Shown here one piece after another: positions 43,898 through 56,755 of a DNA stretch of 64,000 nt (position 1 is its first letter; every line of letters starts with the position of its first letter). This DNA comes from Xylona heveae TC161 (lineage: Eukaryota > Ascomycota > Xylonomycetes > Xylonales > Xylonaceae). The stretch covers positions 682,001 to 746,000 of the forward strand of contig NW_017264200.1 of NCBI RefSeq assembly GCF_001619985.1. The letters run 5' to 3'. A model generated the notes under the pieces. The model did no database searches and was not told where the DNA came from. It saw only the letters and a list, made by a program, of their open reading frames with translations. Both the position numbers and the translations under genes were made by a program.

Positions 43898-46118
43898 ATG
43901 AATGTCCCATTGGGAAGATCTCGTTCGTTCAAACTCAAGCAGCTCAAAGCTCTACCATCCAAACCCGAGTCCAAACCGTTACCAGGCCCTGCTCCAGTGA
44001 AAGAGGAGTTCAAGGACCTCAATCAAATAGCCTACGGAACCCAGACAACTATTACTTCCTCTGCTCCTCAAAGAAGCACTTCTCGTGCGCGTGCAAATCA
44101 GCGTGCAAGTTCCAAGGAAAGGACCATGCTCCGAAAGCAACCCGCCATGTCACCACCAGGTCAGGGACCTAAAGTTAATGCCGGGCGTGAAACCGAGAAT
44201 CAATCTACTCAGAAGACCGAAACCCGCAAAATCATGTTTGATTGCACTCCTCCCTGTCTACCAGCGGACGACATCACGACAGTACCCGAATCAAGGAATC
44301 AGCCATTGAAACGTGCCGACACGTCCAAGTTGCAAACACCAAAAGGTGGAGCACCCCCTTTCATTGCGGAAGACGGCCAAGGCAATGAAGGACAATCCAA
44401 GCAAAAGTCGGGAAAATGGAAGTTCCTTGGAGGGCTCTTTGGAAGGAAGTCTCCAGAAAATGGTCTGCCGTCCGTGGACAACTCAATCTACCAAATCGCC
44501 CAGGTGCCTTTGAAGGAATCCAGTGATGGAGGAAAACTTAATAAAGGCCTCGGCCGATCCGCCTCTCTTGCCCTTAGAGGCCGGAAACGAACAATTAAGA
44601 AGAAGACGGAACCGCAACAGCCTCTGACATCGAATCCCAACGCTCGCAACCGCAGCAAAACGGATCCACCGGGAGGATATCCCCCGCTGGATATTGATTT
44701 GATTAGACCAGCACCGCCTCCGAAAAGCCCGACATGGCCGCACGAAGGCGCGGAATTCACGACACCACAACAGGAGTCTTTCCTAAAGGTGGATATTCCA
44801 AAGATTGAAATGGAACGGTACAGTGTTATGTTCGGAAATGTCCTTGAGCCTCCACGGTTCCAGTCAAAATCACCACGGCTTGGCATTGAGCCAGTGCAGG
44901 AAGAAGGATCTGATGTTTCAAAAGTACGCTCTTTACTCTACCTAACAGTTATGAGAGTCTCAATTTCTCACCTCTTTTTCTTTCTTATTTTTAGCATACC
45001 CAGCCGAGGTCTCAACACCAGTTACGTCCTCAGAGAAGTGCAACCTCGCCTCTCCCTTCACCGTCATTCTCGCTTTTCCCGTGCTCCAGCCGTGGTGATG
45101 GCTCTCCAACGTCTCCAACCTCCGGGCCTGTAGAAAAGCACTTTCAGCGCTCCTATACCGAACCCACCGGAGCACGACGACGAGAGAGCACCAGGAGATC
45201 TGATGCTCCGCGCGAGGCACTCAAGCCAAGACCCAGCATCAAAACTGGAGCATCTTACCCTGCCTTTCCCGCGGATCATCATCCACGGACTCGTAGATCT
45301 TCCATTCGCCATTCCAAGCCTTTACCGAAACCGCCTTCCCAGGAGCGCCAACGAGCTCACACCGGCGATGCACGTCCGCGAAACCGCAACAGCAGGAGAT
45401 CCAGCCAAATGGGCAGCCGCCGCAGCAACCCGCCAGGTATATTATCTCCCCGCTCTCCTTTTATCTCTGCTCTCCTCTCTCCCGCGGCCTTTGTCATGTC
45501 TTACCTTACCATCTCATTTCTAACCAAAACATGGATTTCGCAGTCGTCCTCGCCACCCCTACGGCCGAAGTCTCAATTGCTCGCCAAATATCAATATCCC
45601 GACGCAACGGGCCCAACGGCAGCCGTTATGCCCCGGCCATTGTCCCCGTCAACGTGCCCACCATGGCATCTACCATGTCGTCCATGTCGTCATCCGCCAC
45701 AGCCGAGACAGATGCCACCGACAACGACAATCACACCACCTCGACCACCCTCAACACTACCGCCAACACCAGCATGTCTTCCATCGGCAGCGTCATTGCG
45801 CGGAAACCCACAAACAGCACTGCCACCACTGGAATCACCACTACCCCCACCATCACAAGCACGCTCGACGAGTACCCACTCCCGAGCGCATTGAATGCTT
45901 TCAACAATACCGTAGTACCGAGAAAAGTCGTAGGCGGGGCTAATACCTCTGCCGCTGCTGCTGCCGCTGCCGCTACTGCCGCCACCGAGAGACGAAACCC
46001 AACCCAGTCTCACCCGGTAGTGTTCGACCATCTCGCGCTTACTCCGACATTGATCGACTCGTGGCAAAACCCTGACGCAAGCCGAAAGTCTCAAATGGTC
46101 AGTGTGGAGGAATCTTAG
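43898..46118 (+). CDS. Large disordered fungal protein of unknown function
   Basis: Three exons, 43898-44923, 44995-45436 and 45544-46118, give 680 residues. Both splices keep coding character: SDVSK joins HTQPRSQHQLRPQ, and SNPPV continues into VLATPTAEVSIARQ. Composition is Ser/Pro/Arg/Lys-rich almost throughout, with basic SR-like patches, one Gly/Phe-rich stretch (GKWKFLGGLFGRKSPENG, near residue 195), a Thr/Ser/Asn-rich region (about 560-615) and an Ala8 tract near 642. SxP and RSxS sites are frequent, as in kinase targets or cytoskeletal scaffolds. The start MNVPLGRSRSFKLKQLKALP is a short basic helix. No domain is recognised. The upstream in-frame ATG at 43826 is less plausible. Confidence 0.8.
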
Positions 46119-46767
46119 ATTTTCTTTTTCATTATTTTTCTTTCATTTCATTTCAGTTCATTTTTTTTTTTCCATGCAAAGAGTTTACTTTTCATTCTCA
46201 TTTCATTTCATTTTTTCCCTCCCAAAGTAACTGTCGTCTTACGAATCTTCTTTACCATTATCTCATATACCTCCCTTCTCCTTTCTCCTTGTTATCCCTA
46301 TGGTCCGGCGTTTTTCAAACCTCGACAGCTAGCTCTGTCCGCGCACTATCATAGATGCTCCCCTTTCTTTGTTATAGTCCACTTCTTCCTGGCTGGACCG
46401 TTTACGATTTTTTTCCCTTTACCTTTATTTTATTTTTTTTTATTTTTTTTTTCCTTCCAAATTTCTGGCCGATGCACTTTCAGTTTATATACGGTCTTAC
46501 TAAAAAGAGAAAAAGGCAGAGCCTTTTATCCTGGATTTTCCCCACATGTCTGGAACTTATATCTACAATTTCAATCAATAGAATAGACCAAATATTTTTG
46601 CCCGTGCTTGTTTGCCGTACATGTCTTATCGGAAACTCATCTATAGATTATATCGTATGTCACGTCTACAAGCTTTCAGCCTAGACAGAGAAGAAACAAA
46701 AAAGTAGGCTCAAACTATCACAGTCACTACTATCACTATCAACAACCGTGATCAATTCCTACAACGT
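46119..46767. other. Convergent spacer
   Basis: 649 bp of T-rich sequence between the convergent unknown gene and slh1. Consists of 3' flanks; nothing else seen. Confidence 0.6.
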
Positions 46768-49700
46768 TCACTGCCACTGTCCCTTCTCTTTCCCCTTTGC
46801 TACATCGTCCCCTTGGACCTCCACAATAGCCGGCTCAACAGGCAGGTTGGGGATCTCCACGCCTTCAATCTTCCAAGTCATATTGATATACGAATCGCTT
46901 ATGACGAAAATATCGACCGTCTTGCCGGCCGCGGACTCGGGCAATTTGAGGACCGAGCGGACCGTGGGTTTGGGCGGTGTGGGTTTCGCCCTGCCTTTAC
47001 CCTTATCCTTGGGTTTACCGGTGGCTGTACTGCCATTTGGTTCTTGTGTATCCGCGGCAGTGTTATTCGTGCTGACGCTACTATTGGTATAGGTGTTGTT
47101 TCTACCCTGAGACGCTCTCTCCAGGGTCTTCTCCACAGGTGGCCAATTCGCTCTCTTGAGAGCTAGGATGTCGTCGTTTGCCGAATCGGCTACGATAATG
47201 AAGAAACCTTCAGTCTGGGGTTTGGGGAATCGCGGTGCCCAGATACGGTATTCGCCGGCTCCGGTCGGGCTGTTTGATGACGAACCAGATGGCACAATGC
47301 CGTTCAGGCGAGTGAGAATGATGGCAAGGTCAAGTTTCGGCGGGTTGATGCTACCGGGTTGGACTTTGATATTGGGAAGAATGGAAGCGACGCGTCGGAA
47401 CTGGTTTCGAGCGGAATGCGGGACATCGAGCACCTTGAAAGCGGTATCCAGGGGTAAAAAGTCTTTTCTTGCTTTGTTTCCTGTGTTGGCCGTAGGAGCA
47501 GCGGCAGAGACGGGGTGGGGAGAGGATGAAACGGCCGATGTGACTTCCACAAGAGTCCTAAGGGAGGTCGTGGCAGGATTTGCAATACGGCTGTTCTCCT
47601 TTTCTAGGTCTACCCCGGGGAAGATAGATAAGGGTCCGTCAGTTGGCCAGCGAGCGGATTTGATGCATTGAAGAAGAGTGATCATCATAATACAGCTCGA
47701 GAGGAATCCCATTTCGGTCAAAACGTCAATCGAGGCTTGGATGATACGGATGCTCTGGTCCAGCACCGAGTTTTGATCACCGACGTAATCCGAGATGGGC
47801 AGATCAATGCGAGACATGAATGCCTGGAGAAGAAGATGTGCCTTGACGTGCGGATCCCACATGGGTAGGCCGAGGGCCTCACCCTTGAGTGGCAGGTTGG
47901 CAGACAATTCTGCATTGATGAGGTCTTCGTTATGACGGACCGGTAGCTCGTCAAACTCAGTTGCGCAGCACATCCATGAGAGCACGTCCTCAAAGGTAGC
48001 GTTGCGTTTAGCATGGCGAATCAGATGTCGAATGGTCTTGTGCGAGAGATAATAGTAACTCATGATTTTGCCGAGTGGGGTAGGATCCACGTCGCCATTC
48101 GAATGCGCCAGCAGACATCCCGAATCAGCCAGTTCAGAAAGAGAGGTATCCACCATATCAATCATGTAATCATTTGCCAGGGATTGCGCAGCCATGGTAT
48201 TATGCTCTTCAGAAGAGATCTCAAGCCCGTAGTATGAGGGGTTCTTGTGCAGACGGCGGAAGAAGAACGTCCAGGTAAGATAATCGAGTGCATCTTGCTT
48301 CGTTACAATAGTACCAGACGAGATCTCGGCGCCCAAATGGTTGTCCAAGACCTTGTGCAGAGTTGATTCGACAGGGAAACCCGTATGCAAGAAATGCTTG
48401 TAGAAGGCTTTCTTCGAATCCTGGGTAAAGATTCTTGCAATTCCTGAAGAATCGAATTGTGGTCGACCAGCACGTCCCAACATCTGCAAGACGTCTGTCA
48501 GGTCCATATCTTTGTAGGCTTCAATCTTAGCGTCGAAGAATTGAGTTCCCTTGACCACGACAAGGTGAGCTGGAAGGTTAACACCCCATGCAAGCGTACT
48601 GGTGGCCACCAGTATTTGGATCTTGTTATTCGCGAAGAGCTCTTCGGCGAGAAGTCTGTCAGACTCGACCAAACCAGCATGATGGAGTCCAATGCCAAAT
48701 CCAAGGGCCTCTTTCAATGCTTCGTCCTTGACCCTAGCAAGATTGAGTTGAAGGTCCTCTTCCGACATGCGCACGAAACGCCGAGGATTGTCTTCCATTC
48801 CACAAAAGTTGATCAGGTCCTTTGCGGTAAGCCGCGTTTGTCGACGGGAAGCGACGAACACAATGACGGGTTTCTCAGGCGAATGTGTCTTGATAGCAAG
48901 GAAAGTAGGCCGATTCATGCTTTGCATAAAAGGGCAGAAACCACGTTGATCAGGGAATCCGTCAATAAAGATCTCCAGAGGTACCGGTCGGACTGAGTGG
49001 CGGAAGTTAAACAAGCCTTCCTTGACGCCAAGCCAGTTTCCAAGGTCCATTGCGTTCGCACATGCAGTAGACATGCCAACGATGCGTACAGCACCCTTCT
49101 TTTGGGAAGCAATGTAGTTCATACGAGAAACGATGATTTCCAGAATCGGACCCCGATCGCCGCCAAGAAGATGGATTTCATCGATAATAACAAGGCTAAC
49201 CTTCCTGACATAGTCACGGGTTTGCCAGCTTCGACTGATACCGTCCCATTTTTCGGGAGTGGTAATGATGATATCTGCGTCACGAATCGTTCGAGTGTCC
49301 GGAGTGTTATCTCCAGTCAATTCAACGAGTTTCAACCCCATGTGTTCGGTCAAACGACCACCCCAGTCCTGCACACGCTCACGAACGAGCGCCTTCATCG
49401 GAGCAATATAGACGACTTTTGAGCCAGGCTTCTCGCGAAAAGCCCACCACATTGCCAATTCCGCAGCAATTGTCTTACCACTTCCCGTTGGCGATCCCAG
49501 AAGAACGTTAGCAGGCGTATGGTACATGGTGTGGAAGATCTGAGTCTGCATCGGATTAAAGAATTGGAAACGCTTGCTGTATATCTCTTCCAACAAGGGA
49601 TTCTTCAATGCTGAGACTGGCAGAGGTTGTAAATCCAACAGATCAGTATAGACGCTTTCCGTGTCCGGACGGATTAGATGTTGGAAAGACACAGGAGTTA

Positions 49701-52700
49701 CTGTCTCGGCACCGAGCCAACGATCTGAAACTGCTCGCACGTATATTTGCGTGGGCAGCGGGTCAGACAGCGGAATAGTGAAATTCAATTCGTGGTCATC
49801 GTATAATTTCTTCCGACTTAGCAAGAAGAACTCATGGTGATATATCTCAGAGGTTTCCGAGTTCTCAACCCAAATCCAGTAGGATTCTGTGGTTCCATGA
49901 TGCCGATCGTTCCATCTAAAGTCTGGCGTGATATAGAGCTTGATCCGCAGGACGTCACGATTCAGCGGGGCAATCTCAGCGTCAATGCTCAGAGTGGGGA
50001 AATTGTCCAAAAGCTTGGAAATGGTATTACCCATCTTTTGGTTGTGGACAAGTTGGCCGATTTCAGCTGGCTCCATATCCCGCAGTGCTTCAATTGATGT
50101 GATTCCATCCTTTTCATCCAGGTTCCTAAGGATTGGCTGGGGAAGATCAAATTGATGAAAGGGATGCTCAAATGGCCATATTCTAGTCTCTTAGTTAATA
50201 TACATTTTGACAGGGTCGTCGGTCCAATGGGAATGAACTTACTGTTTCTCGATAGACTTGCACAGGGAGAGTAAAGAGAGACATTGATGGCCCCAGCCTC
50301 TGTTAAGAGCAATCATAAACAAAGCTCGGCAGATTCTTGCTGCATTTTGAGCCACATAAGCTGAATCCGAAACTAGGGCAAAGTCCTCGAGGCGCGCTCT
50401 CGAGATGTATGACTGGAGCAAGATGTTGGTCTTTGCATGTGGTTGATCATTTCCTGCATCCACCTGACAGACTACAGCTTCCTCTCTCAATCGGGAGAGC
50501 TCCTTGGATTCAGTATCCCGAGATTGAATATTGTCAAACTCTCCACTCATACTGAGCATCTTCAGGATATCAGCCTCTGTGGCCTTTGGACGCATCATGG
50601 TGTTGAAAATCTCAACGCTGGTCTGTAGGATGTAATACTGGCTAGCAATTCGTCCAACGTCCTTGGCCCTCAGCTCTTCAGTCACTTCATTGAAAATGAT
50701 CATCTGGCTCTGCTGCAGCACTCGCGCCGCCTTAATGGCCAGCTCTCGCCTTCTTTGGACCAGCATGGGATCATCTCGGATCTCAGCCCAATCGATTCCA
50801 TAGCTCATCGGGTTCCGTTGCATTCGAACGAAAAGATAGGAGTAGCCGATCCACTGGACGGCTTCGGCAATGGAAGTAACAGTGCCCAGAGAAATCTCAG
50901 CGTTGAGATTATCTACCAACTTCGTCGAAAATTTGGACTCTATGGGCAATTGTTGCGTGACAGCAGACAAGTAATGCGTTAGCTTGTCATGCGTTGTGCA
51001 GATGTATCCAATACCAGTTTCCTGGAACTGAGGGCGACCAGCGCGGCCAAAAATCTGGAGGACATCAAGGATCCCAACGTCAACGAATTTACCCTCCTGT
51101 GCACTGTACAGCTGGGTACCTTTAATGACGACGGCAGCGGCGGGCAGATTGACACCCCATGCGAGTGTCGCAGTACAGCAAAGGACTTTTAGCACACCCT
51201 CGGTGAATAATCGTTCAATCAAATTCCGATCTGTTCGCGCCATTCCCGCATGATGAGTACCTATACCTTTAGGCAACAAGTCTCGAAGCTCCCTTCCCTT
51301 TGAGTTTTTCATGTCCTTGACTGCCATTTCGTACCGCGGATGATCCGATGGGTCAAATAAATCGGTACATGCTTGGTCTCCAGCCATTTGATAAAGAGTT
51401 CTAGCAGTCTGGACTGTGTCTTTCCGAGAATGAACAAAGACCATGACCTGGTGACCAAGTTCAAGCATCTCCTTTACCTTTTCGAAGCTGACAATCTCCA
51501 AATTCTCTTTGGATGTTTTAGTATTTGGCTTTCCTCGGACACCCACGAAGTGCTGCTCCAGAGGCACAGGACGGAAAGATGCATCGAAATAGAAGAGCCC
51601 AGCGTAACGATTAACTTTGAGAAAATCCGCGACATCGATATAATTTGGCAAGGTGGCAGACAATCCAACAATTCGAATTAGTGATTGAGTGCTTTCGACC
51701 TGTCGCTGGGTACGAGCAACCAAGGACTCAATCACAGCACCGCGTTCATCATGCAACATGTGGACCTCGTCGATGATAAGAAGTCGCACCTTTTGTACAA
51801 GTTCAGTATCTCCAGTACTCTTTCTAGTTACCACATCCCATTTTTCGGGAGTAGTCACAATAATTTGTGTCTGCACAATCTCCGCCTTGGTAAGTTGCAT
51901 GTCACCTGTAAGCTCTCGGACTTTGATATTTAGCCAGGCAAGGCGTTTCCCAAGCTTTTCCGTGATTTCGGCTGCTAGTGCCTTCATCGGAGCGACATAA
52001 ACTATTTTAAAATCATCCACTTGAACTGTGATATCGGTGGCATCAGGCTCGTCGAACGGACTAGGGGTACAATTTCTTGCGACTGCACTAAGAATGGTGA
52101 GCATAGCAGCGTCCGTTTTACCCTACATTCCATTGTAAAAATCCATCTATAATGGGTGAGTTGGCGAAGTACTTACGGCACCGGTAGGAGCGCAAATAAG
52201 CATATTCTCATTTGTTTTATACGCCACTGGATAAACCAAGCTCTGCATCCGGTTCAAGGTCTTGTAACCCTTAAAGGTGCCTCGACAAAGTCCATCGAGA
52301 CCGGCGATTTCGACTAGACTTTGGTTCTTGCCAACAGTGCCTGTTCTTGTTGCAGGAATAGAATACTCTTCATATTTCTATTGCAAATTTGTCAATTATA
52401 TAGTCCACAACGTAGAGATTGAGCATGATGTACCTCGTATTCTTTTCTTTCGCTGCCGTGAGGAAGAGCATATTTACGACCACCCGTTGAAAGCGTGTTT
52501 CCTGCACCATGGGACTTGTATACATGTGGATACTGAGGGCCCTCGCGGTCCATATGTGGAGCAAGAGTGGCAGTTTTGTGTTCAAAGTCTTGCTTTCGGA
52601 GAGATTCTTCCCTCTCACGCTTTGTCTGAAGGCGGCCCAACGTACCTTTATGGGGCTTATCTTCAGCAAAAGTTGAAGAGATGAGATCCTTTCGGTGGGA

Positions 52701-53230
52701 TATAAGATCAATGACAAAATCGAGGTCATCATATCCAACGATGTCGGCAAGGGACATTTGCAGCTCCTCATCTTTTACTCGTCAACACACGACATGATGA
52801 ATTGGGTTAGTGGTGCAAGCATACCAGAACTACCAGATGCAAGGACGGCTAGAATTTGATCAACTAGCGCAGAGGCATCAAGGCCTTGCCCTCGCGCAGC
52901 AAATTCGAAACATTTCCTGTTCAGCCATGCATGGTCATATCCAGTACCAGCTGTTTCAGCAGTAGCATACTGATCTTCTACTCCATCGCTAAAGTCACTA
53001 CTGTCTGCATCTTCGTCCTCGCTGCCATAGATAAGATCCCAGATCCCATCACTGGCATTTTCACTTGACTCGGTTGTATTCCCCTCCTCATCATCAATCT
53101 CAATGTCACTTCCGTAAGAGACTCCATCTAGGTTCTCTTTGCCAGGCAATTTAAGATCGGCAATAGCTGCACGCATAGCTTGCAACTGCTCAAGCCAGTT
53201 CGTCTCTGCGGACTGAACTGATGCAGACAT
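46768..53230 (-). CDS. slh1: Slh1/ASCC3-type double-cassette Ski2-like RNA helicase
   Basis: Slh1 (human ASCC3) is the helicase of the RQT/ASC-1 complex that splits collided ribosomes. Five minus-strand exons: 53230-52825, 52771-52434, 52377-52177, 52122-50243 and 50182-46768, giving 2079 residues. The acidic N-terminal region (1-135) is followed by ASC-type sequence [20 protein letters not shown] across the first splice. Cassette 1 has Walker A APTGAGKT (311-318, split by an intron), DEVH (433-436) and [12 protein letters not shown] Sec63-like unit follows. Cassette 2 has Walker [10 protein letters not shown] (about 1171), DEIH (about 1276), GMSTACANA and [11 protein letters not shown], then a second Sec63/C2-like unit. 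A Ser/Asn/Pro-rich stretch lies near 1940-2010. Brr2 is the alternative, but Brr2's second cassette is usually degenerate and both here look intact. Confidence 0.95.
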
Positions 53231-54590
53231 GATGTCGGCCGAAAGGTTAGATTCTCGGCGAGTCAGAAGATGGGCGTTGAAAATCAAATTTGAGACGGTT
53301 CGTGAAATAAAGAAAAGAAATGCTCAAGAACTGCAGGAACCAATTAAAATCAGATTTAGCAAAATGCAGACAATATAAATAATGTGACGCTTTTCTCACT
53401 GCTCGTGACGACGAATAGACGTTGCTGGAAAATCCATTTATTATACTGGCAAGAGCTCGACTCGTCTATTAGTCACTTAATTTATCGATAAGTTAACGCT
53501 CGCCAAATTGCCGCTTCAAAGCCGCTGCCGCCAAAGTCCTCGGTCCATTAGTTACCGTCAGTCTAACCGAAGATAAACTGTTTACATGGGACGTCAACAC
53601 CTCTACGAAGAGGCTGTTCTATCGGCGGTCAGTAGCCACTGACGCCTTACTAGAAGTGCAGCGAGCTCTTCCGATAAATTGCGGTCGTTCAAGGAATTAT
53701 ATCCCGGTACGTAGCAGACAATTCACTGTGCATTCCATCTCAATCATCAGTTTCGCCGTCATTCGACCAACTACCACGGGGCTTTGGAAAGGATGTGGGG
53801 AATTTCCAATTCGTCATTAATACCCCGGATCAACGCCATATCCAGAGCCTTCCATGGGGCCGCTAGGTACGGAATGATTGCATTATTGTGCCTGGTACTA
53901 GACGGCACAGCAGCCAAAGTAGTGCAAAATACGAGCAACGTTACATTGGGAGTCGATTCTTTCCACACAGAGTTGCCAATGGATTTGCCTAGCTCCATCA
54001 TGCTCGAATTGATAAATCAAATAATTATCAGGGACTCAAGGCGGAAGAGCAAGTCTCTCATTGTCAGGGATGCCCATATTTAATTTCTGCTGCCGTGCGG
54101 CTCAGCAACGTCTTCGCCCAATGGCACCCCATGACAGCTTCTCTGCATTTGCAGCCGGAGGATGGATCGGCCCAAGGAAAGGAGGAAACGACATGGGACC
54201 CCTTTCCATTTCAGAGCGATTGCGTTTGGGTATCAGCATCATCGTTTCAAACCAGGATTTCCCTAGATATGTTCTATCCCAGGTTGGGATGTCATCGACC
54301 AGTCGAAACCCTTGCCTGGCCCGAATCGAATTCATCGAGTAACCCATTACCAGGTTGAGAGACCGAGGGGAAGAGAAAAAGGAGGATATAAAGGAATGGA
54401 GAAGACCCTTGGTTAATTCGACTGTCGCCTTGGCTTGCCAATTTACCATTCCGCTCTTCTTTGTTGCGGCCGTAGGCTGATATCACGCGACTGTATTTGT
54501 CTGCCTTTTAAAACCTATCTTTGTCTCCTCTGATCACATTTTTCTTCTTTTCCTCATATTCAAAGGCATTTATTTTTAAAAAGAAACAAA
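53231..54590. promoter_or_regulatory. Divergent upstream region, slh1 and APH-like gene
   Basis: 1.36 kb between outward-facing genes. Between 53790 and 54450 several frames on both strands are open for 75-115 codons, but none shows a known family or splice pattern. Confidence 0.5.
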
Positions 54591-56291
54591 ATGTCGAGCC
54601 CTCTAAATCCTGAGCACACGTCGCTAATTCGCACGATACTCAAAGACAAATTTGACCTTGAAGACTTCACCGTGCACAAAATTGAAAGAGCCAAAAATAA
54701 TCATGTTTATCGCATCGACCTGAATCGGCCATTTTCAGAAGCAGCGCCATCGTCCGGGATTATAAATCATTTTCTTCATCATTCGGTTTTGAAGCCCTAC
54801 TCCTCGCAAATACCTGTTGGCACGTCCAAGCTACTGTTACGAATTTCAAAAAGGGACGTCAGTCTGGAAAATTCAGTCCGGATAGCAAACGAAGTTGCTT
54901 TTTTGGCTTTGGCACGTGATGCACTTTCCCATATGGCTCTATTCTCAACATTATCGAACGACAGCTTGCCTTATAATTCGATTATTCCGCGAGTTTATGC
55001 GTGGGAGCAATACAAAGATGATGGCTCGGACTTGGATTCTGTGTCGGGCCTAACGACAAGAGCGACGCCTGGATGGATACTGGAAGAATACATGGCGGGT
55101 ACAAACCTAACGCCAAAAGATATCTCGGGACTGGATCAAGAAACACAGACACTTGTTCTGCGCCAGATGGCGCAGGTGATTAAATCCTTGCAGGATTATA
55201 CCTTGCCTGAGACAGTCGGCGGATATGGCGGACTCGGGTTCGATTATGTCGCTAATCTCCAGCCAAATCAACAAGAAAGCATCAGCGGCGCTGCGAGAAT
55301 AGTCAACACACTTATGGTTATTCCTTGCGGTGGGCCCTTTTCTACATATCCGGATCTTTGCAAAGCAATGTGCACCTGGCAACTCCACGCCAGTGACCAG
55401 AGCGCTCATTTGAACCGGTGGAAAGACTACCGCCAGCCCAATGGCCGGCTGCTCCGCGAACGCCTAGACGCCTTTTTCACCAGTGCCACTGGCTTGAATC
55501 ACGTCTTGGCTAAGATATCAGAATCCGGCGAGTTTGAGACTGAAAACCGACCTACGCTGATTCATGGAGACTTTGGTACGATTCCCCTATTTCCCTAAAT
55601 CCTTTTCCTTGCTACCTGAAGAATGAACCCCTTCCAACCCAAAATCAATCGCTTTGCCTTTTCCATTCTTCTTTGTTGCATCAAGATCACAGAAAAACAA
55701 ACATCAGCCTGATCTTCCGTTTCCTACTGACGATGTTCCTCGACAATTACAGCTTTTCCCAATCTCCTCTTTGATCCGTCCACTTATCGGCTCACGGCCG
55801 TCATGGACTTTGATTTTGCCCACATTGGCAGCCCCATCTCCGAATGGCTCTTCTCATTCTGGGACATTCCCGGGCTCCTCCCAGGCTCGGCTGAGCCCTT
55901 GGGCCGACTGAGAGACTGGCTCCTTTCTGGATTCCCCAGCGAAGACGGGCATGGTTCAGACAAAGCGAATGATGATGATGGTAACGCTTCCAAAAAGGGA
56001 ACAGCGCACCCAGAAGCCAAATCGAATGACCCTCCAAATTTTCAATCAAACAAATGGAACCTTCCACGCGCTTGGGACGCCGCACTCAGGCACGTCGGCG
56101 TCACGCACAGGCCTTCCACCATCCGAGCAGCGGGTGATATTGCTGACCTGTGGTGGTTCTCGCAGGAATTGTGTCAAGCGTACTATTTCATGGAATCTTT
56201 TATTCAGAAAAAGTCGAGTGAGCAGCTGGAGAAGATGAAAGAGCATAGTGCAACAACCTTGGATAAGTATTTGGTTCAGTGGGGATTTTAA
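54591..56291 (+). CDS. Aminoglycoside-phosphotransferase-fold (APH-like) protein
   Basis: Two exons, 54591-55575 and 55753-56291, give 507 residues. The splice joins LIHGDF to AFPNLLFDPSTYRLTAVMDF, reconstituting the APH/choline-kinase catalytic loop HGDF-x-x-x-N and the metal-binding DFDFAHIGSP. An N-lobe precedes it (DFTVHKIERAKNNHVYRIDL, LLLRISKRD with a candidate ATP-site Lys), as does WILEEYMAGTNL as hinge. A low-complexity acidic insert (about residues 385-420) lies in the C-lobe, and WWFSQELCQAYYFMESF is near the end. Fungi have many such proteins with unknown small-molecule or protein substrates; the fold does not by itself imply antibiotic resistance. There is no neighbour that suggests a pathway. 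Confidence 0.82.
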
Positions 56292-56755
56292 CTTTGCTTT
56301 TTAACCATGTAATTCCCCTATTCATTCTATTATTACGTAGATACTTTGCTTACATTATTGCCCTCGTCAAACATTGAAATACAATTATTCGTCTGTCGTG
56401 CTTATTCTCATGCCTCGTGAAGACAAGAGTAAAGATCGAGAATGTTAAATGCGGGATGGAATCAAACGAACCAGAGGAAACATCTGGGGTCGATATCAAA
56501 TCTCTCGGCTACTAAGACCCTTAATTCTGATTGGCTCGTGAATCGGGTAGACCAAAGAGAACAGCAGTGACAATGAACATCGCGAATAACTTACTGCCCA
56601 TCACCGCTATCGCTTCAGGTGGAACCCTATCAATCTAAAACATCTGGAAACCATTACCTCCGCTTCCCCTGAGCCAGCTTGTACAAACCTCTTTTCACCA
56701 GCCACTCTCGCCTCTCTACATTAAGAAAGATCCAGATTATAATAAATTCGCAACC
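56292..56755. other. Intergenic, APH-like gene to ykt6
   Basis: 464 bp holding the 3' flank of the APH-like gene and the ykt6 promoter. Nothing else seen. Confidence 0.6.

Noticed and set aside
45690-46094. Gly/Val-rich minus-strand frames opposite the Ala/Thr repeat region
   Set aside because: Antisense of GCN and ACN codon repeats gives such frames automatically.
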